Source: Aricia agestis
Taxonomy: Eukaryota; Arthropoda; Insecta; Lepidoptera; Lycaenidae
NCBI RefSeq assembly: GCF_905147365.1
Contig: NC_056425.1
Span: 12,799,001 to 12,863,000, forward strand
Direction: 5' to 3'
DNA: 64,000 nucleotides
The first letter of the stretch is position 1, and each line of letters opens with the position of its first letter. Positions 10,455 through 21,968 of this stretch are shown here, piece by piece. A program made the translations under genes and the position numbers. Below the pieces are notes generated by a model. It did no database searches. It was not told where the DNA came from and worked only from the letters and a program-made list of their open reading frames with translations.

Positions 10455-10761
10455 AAAATTTAATTTGTTATTATTTTTAGCAATATTCCGCGAAATAAAC
10501 TTCCACCTTTAAGTAAATGAGTGAGTGTACGCATAGGCATGCGTACAGCACCTCCCTCCTCCCACACTGCCTATGCGTACACTCGCATGCAAGAACCTGC
10601 AAACACCACCACCACACAAGCAATAATGTTGGCATATACGCATAGGCAGTGTGGGAGGAGGGAGGTGCTGTACGCATGCCTATGCGTACACCCACTCATT
10701 TACTTAAAGGTGGAAGTTTATTTCGCGGAATATTGCTAAAAAAAATAACAAATTAAATTTT
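10455..10761. mobile_element. long-arm fold-back element (125-bp arms, 57-bp loop)
   Basis: Bases 10455-10579 are the near-exact reverse complement of 10637-10761, so both strands show almost the same 72-codon ORF (10477-10695 minus, 10521-10739 plus); neither ORF is a credible gene. Each arm has its own smaller hairpin (GTACGCAT-AGGC-ATGCGTAC). The loop 10580-10636 carries an ACC/CAC-rich stretch. The arms differ mainly in an A/T run near the outer end. The insertion target could not be fixed: TTAA occurs just outside both ends (10447-10450, 10760-10763), but AT-richness makes this weak. Confidence 0.85.
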
Positions 10762-12029
10762 AAACTATGGATTTCCGCAAAGTAACGATTCCATTAACTA
10801 TTTAAAATTAATAAAGTCGACCGTGGGTAGCTGCGCTCGCCGCGGTAATGTCAAAAAAGTTATAAACAAATAAGGTCAATGTACGCAGAGGCCGACGACT
10901 GGCAAGTCAGCGGCTGCAGCGCTGCACGCAACAATCTCAGCTGAGCACGGCAAGTCGTCGGACACCTGACGTCGACCGCCCCCCGCCCGCGATCGCCCCC
11001 CGCGCCCCCCATGCCACCGCCCCCGCCCGCCGTCAGCTGTTAATGTGCCCCCACCTTTCCCCTTCGTTTGTGTAATGCGAGGAGGCGAGGGCCGAATGGA
11101 TTAGAATGTCGGTTTTTGTGCTATTATTTTTTATTATAGCGAACCGGATCGAACCCGCTCTATGTATTGGTGTTCCAAGTAAAAAAGTATTCTAAAATTT
11201 TATGTAACACATAAAACGATGATAAAAGCTGAATTTAGATTTTATAGTGTTTAAAATTACTCTGTAGTAGATACTGCATAGTTTAAGTATATAACGTTCG
11301 AATTGCTACCATGCATTAAATATTTAACAATATTATAATACACTTATAGATGTTAAGTTATAAGTACATACTTACTTACCTATTATAAATAAGTAAATAT
11401 TTTGAAATGTGTTGGTTTTTATTATTAGTAGTGTGTATAATTATTATACCTACATAATATATAAAATATTATACGATAAGTATACGAATATCATAAAATA
11501 TAGTTACCTAATAGGCCGTTATGAATTAGAAGTTAGGTCTTTTGCCCAACTTTTGCCTAAGGTTAAAAGAGTTTTCCTTCCCTATTCCATTTCCTACGTC
11601 TTCTGTAAATATACTACCTACTTGCTTCCAATGATAAATATGTATGTAATTGTATATCTAATTACTTAACATTAAATAATATTAATATTTAGAATAAGTT
11701 ATATTTCATTTAGTTTATTGTAGAATTTAATTTACCACACTGTTTTAATTAACTTTCTTCCAAATTCCGTTACCTTTTATTCCTTACCTTTTTACCCTGT
11801 CTGTGGCACAACATACGCATCCTTTGTGTCAAGTTGCCAAAATAGAAGAAAAAAAAAAGAGTTTTCCTTTACAAAAACAAATTAATAACCGCGTTTTAAA
11901 ATATTTACGGCCGACCGGCTATAATGGAGCTACGAAACAATTTACGGACGTCAGTAAAATTCGAAACGATTTCGGCTCAAAATAAAAATGCCAACTTTAA
12001 TAATATATTGCACATTATGCCTGCAAATG
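10762..12029. other. upstream region of the ZSWIM gene, with a GC-rich block
   Basis: 10870-11110 is GC-rich with runs of CCCCCGCCC and a possible hairpin (CCGACGACT near 10891 with AGTCGTCGG near 10951). It could be a distal promoter, an upstream 5' UTR exon or an enhancer of the gene starting at 12190. The rest is AT-rich and featureless. No TATA box or initiator could be identified with confidence. Confidence 0.4.
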
Positions 12030-12189
12030 AATAATTTATCTAAGTATGTCGATTCCGGGCGAGTATCCCCTCGGGGAGGGCTCCCCGGCCGCGGCGGCGC
12101 GGCGCGGCGGGGGGCGGTCGCAGGGCGTGGAGGGGGGCGCGGGGGGCGCGGCGGCCCGCCAGTCCGCGCCGAGCGGCTGAGCGAGCGCC
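12030..12189 (+). promoter_or_regulatory. CpG-rich 5' UTR / promoter-proximal block of the ZSWIM gene
   Basis: Composition switches abruptly from AT-rich to very GC/CpG-rich at about 12050 and stays so through the exon to about 12760. An in-frame TGA at 12178-12180 lies 9 nt before the start codon, so the coding region cannot extend further upstream without splicing. The transcription start is not determinable from sequence alone. Confidence 0.5.
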
Positions 12190-12487
12190 ATGTCTGCATG
12201 CGCGCCGCGCGCCTGCTGCCGGCCGCGCGCCCCGCCGACCCTGCTCGACATCACGGCCAAGATCGTCGCCGCCGCGATCCCGTTCCAGCGCATCGAGGAG
12301 CGCTACGAGCGCATTCCCGAGCCGGTGCAGCGCCGCGTCGTGTACTGGTCGTTCCCGCGAGACGAGCGCGACATCTGCATGTACTCGTCGCTGGCCCGCG
12401 CGCCGCCCGACGACCACCGCAACATCGCCTTCTGCCGTGGCCTCAAGCTGCTGGAAGCGGGCTGCGTGGAGAACGTCCTACAAGTCG
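12190..12487 (+). CDS. ZSWIM4/5/6/8-type SWIM zinc-finger protein, first coding exon
   Basis: The exon opens with GCGCCATGT (G at -3) just after an in-frame TGA and encodes 99 full codons plus one base, ending at the consensus donor G|GTGAGT (12488). After a short Cys/Arg/Pro-rich start the peptide reads LLDITAKIVAAAIPFQRIEE, continues with PEPVQRRVVYWSFPRDERDI and CMYSS, and ends in FCRGLKLLEAGCVENVLQVG. The pattern LLD-x-A-(R/K)-x-VA-x(3)-PFQ-x-(I/V)EER, then PVQ-R-x-VYWSFPR-ER-ICMYSS, then RGL-LLE-VLQVG, is the conserved N-terminus of the ZSWIM4/5/6/8 family, whose vertebrate members act as BC-box substrate receptors of cullin-RING ubiquitin ligases (family knowledge). In that family GFHLSG and the SWIM CxC...CxH finger follow, so exon 2 must supply them; no such sequence is in the window. 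Which paralogue it is remains open. Confidence 0.88.
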
Positions 12488-12493
12488 GTGAGT

Positions 12494-14170
12494 GTCCGAT
12501 CGCGCTTGCGCCTGTTTACTAATACGCGCCTCGCCCACCCGCGCCGTATAAATAAAAACCTCGACGTGTGCGATCGATAGCCGCTCCTCGCGGGAATTAT
12601 TCATGCGTCGAGTGAGATTTAGGAGCCGGCGGAGATGTCCTCCCGCGGCCGGCGGGGCGCGGAGCCAAGCCGCTGCAGCAGGAAGCGGCCCCGGCAATTA
12701 AACGTGATGCATTATATCGCCGCCCGCCGCCCCGCGCCGGACTGGTTCGCGAATGCACCGATTTTCTTCAGCCCCGAGTGCGCTGACATAATTTATTTCT
12801 ACTTTCGAAACGACGTTAAATTCGGCTACGATTACCATAACTGGATATTCCGTTATGAGCGTAGGGAATTGCCCAACCGGATTTCCACGTAGGCTCACGA
12901 GATCGGCGCTGCAGTCGGGCTCCGGAGAATTAATTGTCGTAATTGAGTTTTTATGCGGCCGGGGTCAAGCGGAGCGGCGTGTGGGAGGACGTTATGCGCC
13001 GTATATTGGTGTTATCTGTCATCGCCGCCTGCCATTACTGGTCGTTTGTGGTCGTTTAGGGTCGGCTAGCGGTCAAGTCCACATCTAGACGCTGGCTATA
13101 TACAGGCTGAGTAAAAACTCGTCGTCGATACTGACTCGGGACGTATTCGATAGCGTTTCCGATACGATGCCCCACTTTGATAAGCTTTTCATTTGAACGC
13201 GATAATCTCATTCCCACACACAAACGTTGACAACGATCTACTTCAAGTATTAGGATTTGGATATCGAAGAAAATTTAATGAACTTGGCTACCCCTTCGCC
13301 ATGCGTCCTGAAATCGGGCGCACGGTAGAGCCCCTGCCAAGACGATATTTGAGAGCAACGCAGGAGGGAAGGCAACTCGAGACTACCAATGAGACTTGGC
13401 TGCTTATCTTTTAAATTATTTTTATTATGTTCATGTACAAGACTGTTTAATGTTATTTAAAGCATCGTAATATACGTTTGACGTTTACGTTATCCGTGTA
13501 CGGCGTTTATAGTATGTTAATCTTTGGCTTTATAACATAACTTACAAATTTTACAACCGAACCTGTCATTTTAATTTAAATATAAAATTGTATTTTTAAG
13601 ACTCAGGTGTCCTTAAATGACCTAATTAATAAGGCGATAAAATTGTAATTTTGATGATGGTTCCAACTTACAATATTTTGTGTTTTTCGTTTGTAATTCA
13701 CATTTAAATCACACGTAATTTTAAAATATAAACCAAGTAACAACTTTATAACTTACCTTTTTAATCTACATAAATAAAACATTCGACTTTACCGCTTCGT
13801 ATTTTTATTCATGTATTAATCAAAGATTTAATTTATAGCGATTATTATCTCGATTCTAAAGAAATAAGTTGCCAGTCACAAAAAGTAGAATGTATAATCA
13901 GAACTCCGTGTACCCTAAAGGCTTATTTAAAAACCAAATTGAATTCCATATTTAAAAACATGAATCTGTGCATATTATGATGCTAAGCGCCACGAACAAA
14001 GCAGCCTGCTTTATAAACATTAAATTAATGTTAATAATACTAATATTCGCAGTACAAGAACATTATTAGCACATTATTATTCTTCCTGTGCTAAGGTCGA
14101 ATGATTGTTTAAATATTACTGCAATGATTTGCAGTGCGTATTTACTAGTTTATGCTATGTACATTGTAAG
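12494..14170. other. intron start: CpG-rich edge then AT-rich
   Basis: Up to about 12760 it is CpG-rich and probably part of the promoter-proximal island. Several ORFs here (12635-12892, 12855-13088) look like composition artefacts with no domain. From 13400 on, AT-rich and featureless. Confidence 0.4.
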
Positions 14171-14335
14171 TACTATCAGGAAATTGAGTCATAGACACAT
14201 GGCTGACCTTAGTTATTTGGTCGATTTATGTCAAGTCATGATTTGTCGGCTGGTCTTATCTCTTAAGTCTTAACATAACCCAACCAAATTACGTAGGCCC
14301 CCCATCTGCCTATGAATAAATCTCCCTGATAGTAC
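14171..14335. mobile_element. TACTATCAG-family MITE, full copy
   Basis: Left end TACTATCAGGAAATTGAGTC, right end ATGAATAAATCTCCCTGATAGTA: an imperfect inverted repeat. The outermost TA on each side is best read as the target duplication. The interior carries the family blocks GACCTTAGTTATTTGGTC and ACCAAATTACGTAGG. Length 165 bp. Confidence 0.78.
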
Positions 14336-15145
14336 GAATTAAACAGTCTTTACTGCTCCTCATCGCAGAAATGATTACTAGATTTTCGAGGAAGGACGAC
14401 ATAATTTTTTTTTATGTCAAACCTGATGGGTAACACGTCATGATGAAATCATTATTATTAATTATTATAACAAACATTTAAGGTGTCACTCCGCTTTAGC
14501 AAAGGTGAAAAAAAATTGGGATTAACATTGTTCATTCAAAGCTACTCAGAAACCAAACCCTTCTTGGAAGTCAGCTAAGATGCACCCTGACCTTTACAAA
14601 TGAAGGAAATTGGAGTTTTTTCTAAGACTTTTTAATCGGCATTGTAGTTCCATCTCAATTATTTTCTTAAAATAATTTTGGCCAAAACCAATATTCAGAA
14701 AAATAAATAATCTCATCATCTCATGACACCAGACAGATAAAGGCGCACGGTTGTGACACAGCCAAGTCCATATTTTAGATCTACCAGGATTAGACGAGAT
14801 CTACGAAATAATAAATTATTAAGTTCCCCGTATTTTTATCATCTAAGATAAACCAGTAAATCTTCTGTCACGTGCAAGACGTTCCCAGAAGGTATAACGA
14901 TGGTCCGTTTTTGTCGGCGTTTCTGGCTTTCTCACGTTCTCAGGGTTTTTAATATGCGTAATATACACTAATAGCTGTTATGAACACGTTAACAGCCAAA
15001 CCGTTTCTCTGTTTTGGAGAAAATATATATACAGTTAAATATTTCATTTAAAGTAAACTAGTTTTAGTGCGTGTGGAATCTTTAATGTATGAATACTGAG
15101 TAGGCTACATGTGGGCTACGTTTTGTACGTTGATGACCAGAGGGC

Positions 15146-15302
15146 CTAGACAAGCAGCAAGCGATTATCGTAAACGCCAACGCCACAAAATGTATGGGAT
15201 TTGACATTAGTATTCGCTAGCGAAGCGATGACTTACTCGTATGTCAAAAATCGCATACATTTTGTTAGCGTTTACGATAATCGCTTGCCACTTGTCTACT
15301 AG
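15146..15302. mobile_element. fold-back MITE, about 155 bp
   Basis: The left arm starting CTAGACAAG and including GCGATTATCGTAAACGCC is mirrored by GGCG-free TTAGCGTTTACGATAATCGC then CTTGTCTACTAG on the right. Further inside, ACAAAATGTATGGGATTTGACAT pairs with ATGTCAAAAATCGCATACATTTTGT. Loop about 35 nt (TTAGTATTCGCTAGCGAAGCG region). It is immediately followed by another MITE. Confidence 0.8.
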
Positions 15303-15310
15303 GGCTGTTG

Positions 15311-15438
15311 TACTATCGAGAATTATATTCATAGACAGGTAGCAGACCTGCGTTATTTCGTCGCGTTATTTCATAGTCAGCCGACAGACGTCGCGTAGCT
15401 CTGCTAACTTCCTATGAATCAGTTTCTTCAATGGCACA
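15311..15438. mobile_element. TACTATCAG-family MITE, diverged copy
   Basis: TACTATCGAGAATTATATTC with CATAGACAGG, a central GACCTGCGTTATTTCGTCGCG, and a right end TCCTATGAATCAGTTTCTTC. The terminus is decayed. Confidence 0.6.
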
Positions 15439-17041
15439 ATGCTTATTTTTTTACTTTTTGTTTTTTTTTTTCTAAATACACGGGTTCGGGGAGATCGTAG
15501 AATCGGGTTGGATTAATCTCTGCCCTACCAGAAAGAACTCATGTACACGGAAATGCACAAAAGGAGTCCGATCAGTTCGGCCTGCAATCAGTCTAACCAC
15601 TCTAACCCGATCGATAGACCTGTACATGAGGACCTCTTTCACCTCGACCTATCTAATGACTAGACTGACCTTATAATGAATAGTCGACCAGAGTCAATTG
15701 ATTTCGTTTATTGGTCAGTGACTCACGTGGTCAATGCAGGTCATGGGTATGATGTCAAAATATACTCAAGCATAGTTTGGGTTGACAGATTATTATTTTT
15801 TCTGTTTACACCCCAACATAATATTATCTTACAAGTTATGCATGCTGCATGCAGCAAGTAACTGGTTTGCTTTTGTTCAAACGTATATATATGGTATCCT
15901 GTAGATTTTAATACTCGTATTGGCTTGTTTTTGACAAAAATATTTGTAAAAATGCCTTATTTGACCTGATTGTTCCGGCATGTGCTACTTTCCTTTGGTA
16001 TCAGGTTACTACGATTAGATTGATTTCTATATCTTCAAGTAGACATGTATCACGTTTTCGAAATAAACTCAACTCATACCTACATAACAAGAAGTCGTTT
16101 TATTTTGGTTACACTTACTATTAAAATAGCCTACTACTCATACCTACATAATAACAATTCGTTTTATTTATTTTGGTTTGACTTACATACTTACTTGTAT
16201 TAGAAGAGCAATGTTGACTGTACTATAGACTTCCCCTTTTACTAGTCCGTCATCACATGTGACATTTCCAATGTTCCAGACAAACCACACAGTTAAGGGG
16301 GTTACACATTTCGCAGAATGACCAAGTCTTTGTGAAATCACTCTCAAACAGACTTGGCTATTCAATCACATTCCAAAGAAGCTTGTTGCTTGTTACTAGT
16401 AAATAGCAATCTTTACATCCGTGAAAAAACCGCCATCCGTCAATGGCACAATACAGTGCCCTATCCAATACAACAGGCCGCTGTCTGCGAGAACCAAATA
16501 AATCCACTCCTTCATACACCGACCGGCCGAACGAGCTCCTAGCAGAATATAAACCTGACAGCAACACACAGATCTAGTTATACTGGTCGCGTGCACAAAG
16601 ACACCTTTGTAGCACCTCCGCATCAGTTAGGACCTAATTGCCTCATGAAAGACGACTTTATTGCACTGGAATAGAGGCCGTTTTGTGTTGCTAAAGTAAT
16701 TGAAGGCAAACAAGTTCTAAGTATTTTAATTCATGCTTCGATATCAAAATTTCCATAGGAAATTTCAAATAAACCTATCTAATCAAAATAAATCGTAAAC
16801 ACCGCTATCACGCGATATGTTGAAATTAAACATTGTTAGTGTAACATACAATATGTTGTTAAATCTCTAGTGTATTTATTAGCTGTACGTTTATTTCACA
16901 GTAGATATATTAGTATGAAACTGAAAATGTGTTCGAAAGTTAGGTTTTTAATGCTGCTATGTAATAATTATTAATTAGTTACTAAACTACAAAATATATA
17001 AAAGCACGACTAAAATTGACTTGACAATAATTAACGTCCAA
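15439..17041. other. intronic, nothing recognised
   Basis: AT-rich sequence with short ORFs only (16183-16623 on both strands); no domain, splice-like exon or clear repeat seen. Confidence 0.4.
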
Positions 17042-17089
17042 ATAATGTGAGTCCTCCATCTGCCTATAAATCAAATACTCTGATAGTAC
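17042..17089. mobile_element. TACTATCAG-family MITE, right-end fragment
   Basis: GTCCTCCATCTGCCTATAAA then CTCTGATAGTAC matches the right end of the complete copies; the left end is not found. Confidence 0.6.
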
Positions 17090-17102
17090 AATTAACATTC
17101 GA

Positions 17103-17358
17103 GGAGCTGGGGAACAAAACCGGACAAGTCTACCAGAGTGCAAAGTATATTTTTTTCGATTTGTCTCCTCTTGACCCATCTGCGTCAATTCCTGTTAATT
17201 ATTTCAATCAAAACCGGTTAAAAAGGCTTTAAAAAGTCAATTTTCAAACAAAACCGGATTAGTTCAGTAGTAGTAGTAGCTTAGGTGAATCTAGTTTTTT
17301 AGCCACTGTGTAATTTTTTTTCTCGCGGACTAAATATCCGGTTTTGTTCGCCAGCTCC
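17103..17358. mobile_element. fold-back MITE, about 256 bp
   Basis: Left end GGAGCTGGGGAACAAAACCG and right end CGGTTTTGTTCGCCAGCTCC are inverted repeats (one mismatch and a one-base slip). Two further AAAACCGG words lie inside (17213-17260). It begins 14 bases after a MITE fragment. Confidence 0.75.
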
Positions 17359-18448
17359 ATTTCCTAATTTAGGTGTATCATGTATGGAAAAGTATGTTAG
17401 CAGGATAGTAGGTACATTAATTAATATGTCAATATTCAATACATATTTCAATTAAACGTAAATTATTTGCCACGCTCTGGTTGCGTTCGGAAGGTTCTTA
17501 GGAAATGTCATGTGAAACCGCTATAAACGGCAACCTTCGCGGTGGAAACACTTCATTATCATAGCAAAGTGGTTGCGGAGCCATTAATATGAATATTGAC
17601 GGACAGGCGTTGAGTTATTGTCCTGGAAAAAAATGACATCATCAGCAAAAGCAGCGCTTCACTATAGAGAAAAGAGAGCTTCTAAAGCACTTAAGACACT
17701 TTAAGTGGTATAAGTATCAAATAAGTAGAGCCTTTGTAACTGCTGTATGGACTATGGACACTACCTGTATCGTAAAGTACTAATTATATATTCTGTGCAT
17801 GTATGTTATGCATCAGCAGACACTTTACTTTACAAGGCTGAAGAGAAGGACATTTTGAAGTCTGAAACGAAGAAGTATCAAATAGCATAGCGGCAGCTGC
17901 AGCAGGGTATTATTAGATTACCATTTTGAGGAGTGAGGACTTTTATGAACACTACTTTTTAGTTTCTTTTTCTTTTGAATAGCTTAAATAAATTATACCT
18001 AACAGTTACATTGAAAGCGAAATTCACAGTGACCATGTAATACTCTATTTTACAGATTATTTAAGAATCTCCAGGTGGATTTTTGAAACCGAATACTCTT
18101 TGAATATACAGGAAAGCAAAGCAAATTCCGTTTTTATTTGCATCAACAATACGTGACAGCAACAATGCCAGAGGTGTGCAAGCAAATAATAAAGTATTTA
18201 GGCTAAACAACTTAAATAATCTTTATCTGACAGAGCAAGGATCAAAAGAACGTGGTTTTTAATTTGTCTACAGGACATGTACAAGAAAGTTTTAAAAGCC
18301 ATCAAAATATAAATGTTGGCCGGTCTAATAACAATAAACACGTGGTTAGAACTTAGAACAAAGAGAGTGCTACGACTACATGATGGCAATAATTTTAATA
18401 TTTTTTAATAAGAAGCCCACAAAATATTTTTAATACCAAACCCAATCC
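17359..18448. other. intronic, nothing recognised
   Basis: No gene, tRNA or repeat structure that I can support. Confidence 0.4.
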
Positions 18449-18672
18449 GGCGAATGCTCGGAAACTCAGTCTGTTAATGCTGGTGTCCCTCAGGGCTGTG
18501 TGCTATCGCCTACTCTATTCATACTGCATATCAATGACATGTTACAAACCAACGGCATTCATTGCAATGCGGATGATAGTACAGGTGATGCTGTATATAC
18601 CGGCTCCCCTAATATTTCTCGGCAAAATATCACTGAGAGTCGAAACGAACTTGTGTCTAAGGTGGAGAATTC

Positions 18673-18735
18673 ATTGGAGAAGGTCTCTGAATGGGGTAGA
18701 CGTTACGTCTACCCCATTCAGAGACCTTCTCCAAT
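18673..18735. repeat. perfect 63-bp palindrome (31-bp arms, 1-nt centre)
   Basis: Arm 18673-18703 (ATTGGAGAAGGTCTCTGAAT... GTAGACGT) is the exact reverse complement of 18705-18735, with a single T between. The left arm is normal LINE coding sequence (LEKVSEWG); the right arm is an inverted duplicate that breaks the frame and brings in a stop. Confidence 0.95.
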
Positions 18736-19260
18736 TAATTAGTAAAAATTAGTCCAATTCAACCCCACCAAGACACAAATCTGCGCGTTCACCACTAAAA
18801 AGTCACCAATGGTCGTTTATCCTCGTTTCGGGGGCACATCTTTAACCATCTCCCCTAGCATTGAGATACTTGGCGTCAACCGCTGGCGTCAACATATCGA
18901 GCGAAGTCCAGTTCCGATATCATCTTGAGGGTAAGGCCAAATTAGCCTCGAAGAAGCTTGGTGTTCTTAACAGAGCGAGACAGTACTTCAGTCCGGACCA
19001 ACGCCTACAACTCTACAAGGCGCAGGTTCGGTCTCATATGGAATATTGTTCTCATCTCTGGGCAGGGGCGCCAAAATACCAACTGCTCCCTCTGGATCGT
19101 AATCAACGAAGGGCTGCTCGAATTGTTGACTGCCATAGTCTTTCAAACAGCTTGGACCCCCTGGAATTACGCCGAGATGTAGCTTCACTCTGCATCCTCT
19201 ATCGGTTGTATCACGGGGAGTGCTCTGAGGAATTGTTCGGAATCATACCACCTGCAACTT

Positions 19261-19330
19261 TTTTTTTTTATTAAATAAGGGGGCAAACGAGCAAACGGGT
19301 CACCTGATGGTAAGCAACTACCGTCGCCCA
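19261..19330 (-). repeat. 70-bp inverted copy of the LINE tail inside its own ORF
   Basis: It is identical, reversed, to 19565-19634 including the run of A. It shares the variant GCTTACCATCAGG with its partner, whereas every other tail copy in the window has GCTTTCCATCAGG. It separates LFGIIPPATF from the HPHHLDEW segment. Confidence 0.9.
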
Positions 19331-19634
19331 TTTTCGCTATCGTCCCACGCGAAAAACATACCATCCTCATCACCTTGATGAGTGGCAGTCTTCCACAGTG
19401 CGTTTTTCGCGTAACTTTCTGACGCGCACTGTAAAACTCTGGAATAAACTGTCACCAGCAGTATTTCCGGACCGATACGACCTGCAAACCTTCAAGAAAA
19501 GAGCGTATTCCCTCTTAAAAGGGCGGCAACGCACCTGCAGCTCTTCTGATGTTGCGAGTGTCCATGGGCGACGGTAGTTGCTTACCATCAGGTGACCCGT
19601 TTGCTCGTTTGCCCCCTTATTTAATAAAAAAAAA

Positions 19635-21486
19635 TTAACAATCCTTAAAATCAGCAAACAGCCCGTGTAAACATTTAAAACCCTTTGTGTGATTAAATCT
19701 AATTGTTTTTGCTGTTTGCACCTGGCTGCGATAATGATTATAAATCAATCTTAATTCACACCTCGAACATCCGGCATATCTGGCATAATCGTATGCCGAA
19801 ACGGCTGAAATCCGGCATAAAACCGTGTGAAAGCAGTTAAGATGCCGGATGTCGAATCCACTTACAGAATATCGAATTTGTTTATCAAATTACCCGAGGT
19901 GTGAGAGTAGGCTTGAATCAATGCTTATTATTTCGTCTTTGTTAAATAACATAGTATGTAACAAAGACGCTTTTTGTCTGTCCGTCTGTAAGAAGGATAT
20001 TTCATATATATATATTAAGATTTTTATTTTTTATATAATATGTACTTAGGCTACTTTTAATGCAAAAGGAGGTTGTATAGGGGATGATGATCCACGCGGT
20101 CGAAGCCGAACGGGTCTACTAACTGTATGATAATAGATCCAATAAGGTAATATTATTAAAGTCATCAGACTCATCACTAAAATCATACAGGGGAGACACG
20201 ACCTTCAGCAAGAAGGATAGGTAATAAATATTATAATCATTTTCCAGTCCTATTATTATAATTTATAAACAAAACAATAAGAACAGAAACCACGAACGCG
20301 GTTTCGGCTTTTAACCTCGATGGATTTAAAAAGTAGGTAGGTTGTTTAATATTATTTTCCTTAGACATTTAAGGACAATAATAATAAAACAACCTACTTA
20401 TTACACTGATAACTTTAGGAAAACATTACTTGAACAATTTCTGCCTGTTTGTCTGTCTGTCTGTTATCTCTTCACGCCCAAATTGGCATAGGGAGATACT
20501 TTGAGTCTCGGGAAAGGACATCTCGGAAAAATGTACAGTTTCTACGCGAATTTTGGTGCAGAAATGCGGACGTCATTTAGTGATAATATACATAATAACT
20601 TTACTTATACTCTACCATTCCATATTTCTGATTTAACGTTATCTGTAAGTCAACATTGATTTTCTGGTGACTTGTAAGTTTATTTTGTCAGTACCGAGAA
20701 ACGTTGTGTGGACATAACACCTTTCCTTGTTTAAGGAAACACTCTTTTGTGATTTGTCGGGTAAATTAAGAATCGTTAAGGTACATTCTTAATATTGGGC
20801 TCTTAAAAATAAGACTAATAGCTGGTTGCAAGTTTTATGACCGAGATGGACTTGGCGTTGCACTATCGGGGCCCTATTTCCCAAGTATTCGAAATTTTAA
20901 AATATTTTTTTCTTTTCTTCTAATATAATACTAATATAAAACCTTAGATTTATATGCTTTTACCTTCTTAAGTTATTATTAAAATTGTTAACTTTATTCT
21001 CTTGATAGTAGCATGATTTAACTTAATTGTTTCATTGACATTCAGTTTCAAAAACCGGCTAACCTAAAATCGGTTGACCGTTATGAGAAAACCTTTAGAG
21101 CTCGATCGAAATTAAGTGCAAGTAACTTGTCAAACCCGCTTGCTAGCATGGGTGCCCTTATAGCTTTATCCGTCTTATTAACCAGGGCACTTACAAAGAA
21201 TGCAGCTGGTAGATGATGATGATTGATGTCCAGTTGACGTGCTTTTGACATTTCATGATCCGTCGTCATCTAAGCGAAGATATCATGAGTTGCAGACAAG
21301 GATTCCCTAAAACGTGATAAATTCTGGAACGAAGACCGCCATATTGTAAACACATAGTTAAATGTTTTGAGAGATTGCTATTTGCTATGTCACAGTTCAC
21401 ACTCCTACTAAGGTCCAATCCAAATATCATTTTGCATTTGAACAAAATAAGATGACAAAGTCATATATTATTACATATTATTATAT
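19635..21486. other. intronic; diverged fold-back structures
   Basis: 19750-19910 has paired words (CACACCTCG / CGAGGTGTG, ACATCCGGCAT / ATGCCGGATGT) suggesting an old fold-back element. 20328-20404 is listed separately. 20440-20590 carries a diverged minus-strand copy of the GTACATTTTTCCGGG dispersed repeat (TGTCTGTCTGTTATCTCTTC, GATACTTTGAGTCTCGGGAA). Otherwise nothing. Confidence 0.45.
20328..20404. repeat. imperfect hairpin, about 77 bp
   Basis: AAGTAGGTAGGTTGTTTAATATTATT pairs, with mismatches, with AATAATAATAAAACAACCTACTTATT around a short TTAGACATTTAAGG loop region. Confidence 0.65.
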
Positions 21487-21686
21487 CCTTGTTGGTACTG
21501 TCACCGGCAGTATTTCCGGACCTATAAACCTGCAAACCTTCAAGAAAAGAGCGTATTCCCTCTTAAAAGGCCGGCAACGCACCTGCAGCTCTTCTGATGT
21601 TGCGAGTGTCAATGGGCGTCGGTAGTTGCTTTCCATCAGGCGACCAGTTTGCTCGTTTGCCCCCATATTTCATAAAAAAAATATTA
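21487..21686 (+). mobile_element. jockey-like LINE 3' tail fragment
   Basis: ACTGTCACCGGCAGTATTTC, ACCTTCAAGAAAAGAGCGTA, GGCAACGCACCTGCAGCTCT, then CATCAGGCGACCAGTTTGCTCG, TTGCCCCC and an A-rich end. About 200 bp colinear with the 3' end of the copy at 18449-19634. Confidence 0.9.
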
Positions 21687-21807
21687 CGCACTGACCATTG
21701 TATGACCGTAAACGCGTATTTTGGACGAAATCGACAAAATGCGACGAATGGTAAAAGAAGTTTACCGTTTAACTGACATTTCGTCGAATTCGTCGAAAGG
21801 AGTTTTA

Positions 21808-21966
21808 AGGGCGCGTTTTCACCAGAGCTGAGCTAAGCTGTGTTGTGAGGAATGTCTTTTACAGGAACCAGCGCTGAACGTTGTCAGGCAAATGAGGCGT
21901 TTCTTAGTTCTCAAAAAAACATTCCTCGCAACGCAGCTTAGCTCAGCTCCGGTGGAAACGCAGCCT
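21808..21966. mobile_element. TA-inserting fold-back MITE (RGGCTGCGTTTCCACC family), copy 1
   Basis: TA flanks at 21806-21807 and 21967-21968. Arms AGGGCGCGTTTTCACCAGAG and GAGCTAAGC... pair with GCTTAGCTCAGCTCCGGTGG then AAACGCAGCCT; about 50-bp arms with few mismatches. Relative at 56937-57084. Confidence 0.85.
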
Positions 21967-21968
21967 TA

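Larger units (their letters stand above)
18449..19634 (+). pseudogene. 5'-truncated jockey-like LINE: RT C-terminal half and 3' tail, rearranged
   Basis: The + strand encodes reverse transcriptase motifs in order: GVPQGCVLSPTLFILHIND (RT motif B region), then CNADDSTGDAVYTG where the catalytic YxDD box reads NADD, then LVQFNPTKTQICAFTTKKS, GVNISSEVQFRYHLEGKAK, SHMEYCSHLWAGAPKYQLLP, DPLELRRDVASLCILYRLYH, and a C-terminal LWNKLSPAVFPDRYDLQTFK with KRAYSLLKGR. It ends in a tail CGTTTGCTCGTTTGCCCCCT-TATTTAAT-A(n), shared with many copies here. It is dead: 5'-truncated, Tyr lost from the box, and three self-derived rearrangements (63-bp palindrome 18673-18735; 13-bp direct duplication 18872-18893; 70-bp inverted copy of its own tail at 19261-19330). 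The jockey/CR1-like clade is inferred from the RT style. Confidence 0.88.

Noticed and set aside
10477..10739. Two overlapping 72-codon ORFs on opposite strands with nearly the same protein
   Set aside because: They are a direct consequence of the 125-bp inverted repeat; no codon bias or domain supports a protein.
12036..12491. Long overlapping ORFs of up to 167 codons around the ZSWIM exon (11988-12491 plus, 12040-12417 minus, 12036-12293 minus)
   Set aside because: Arg/Pro/Ala-rich translations typical of GC-rich DNA; only the 12190 frame shows conserved family motifs and ends at a consensus donor.
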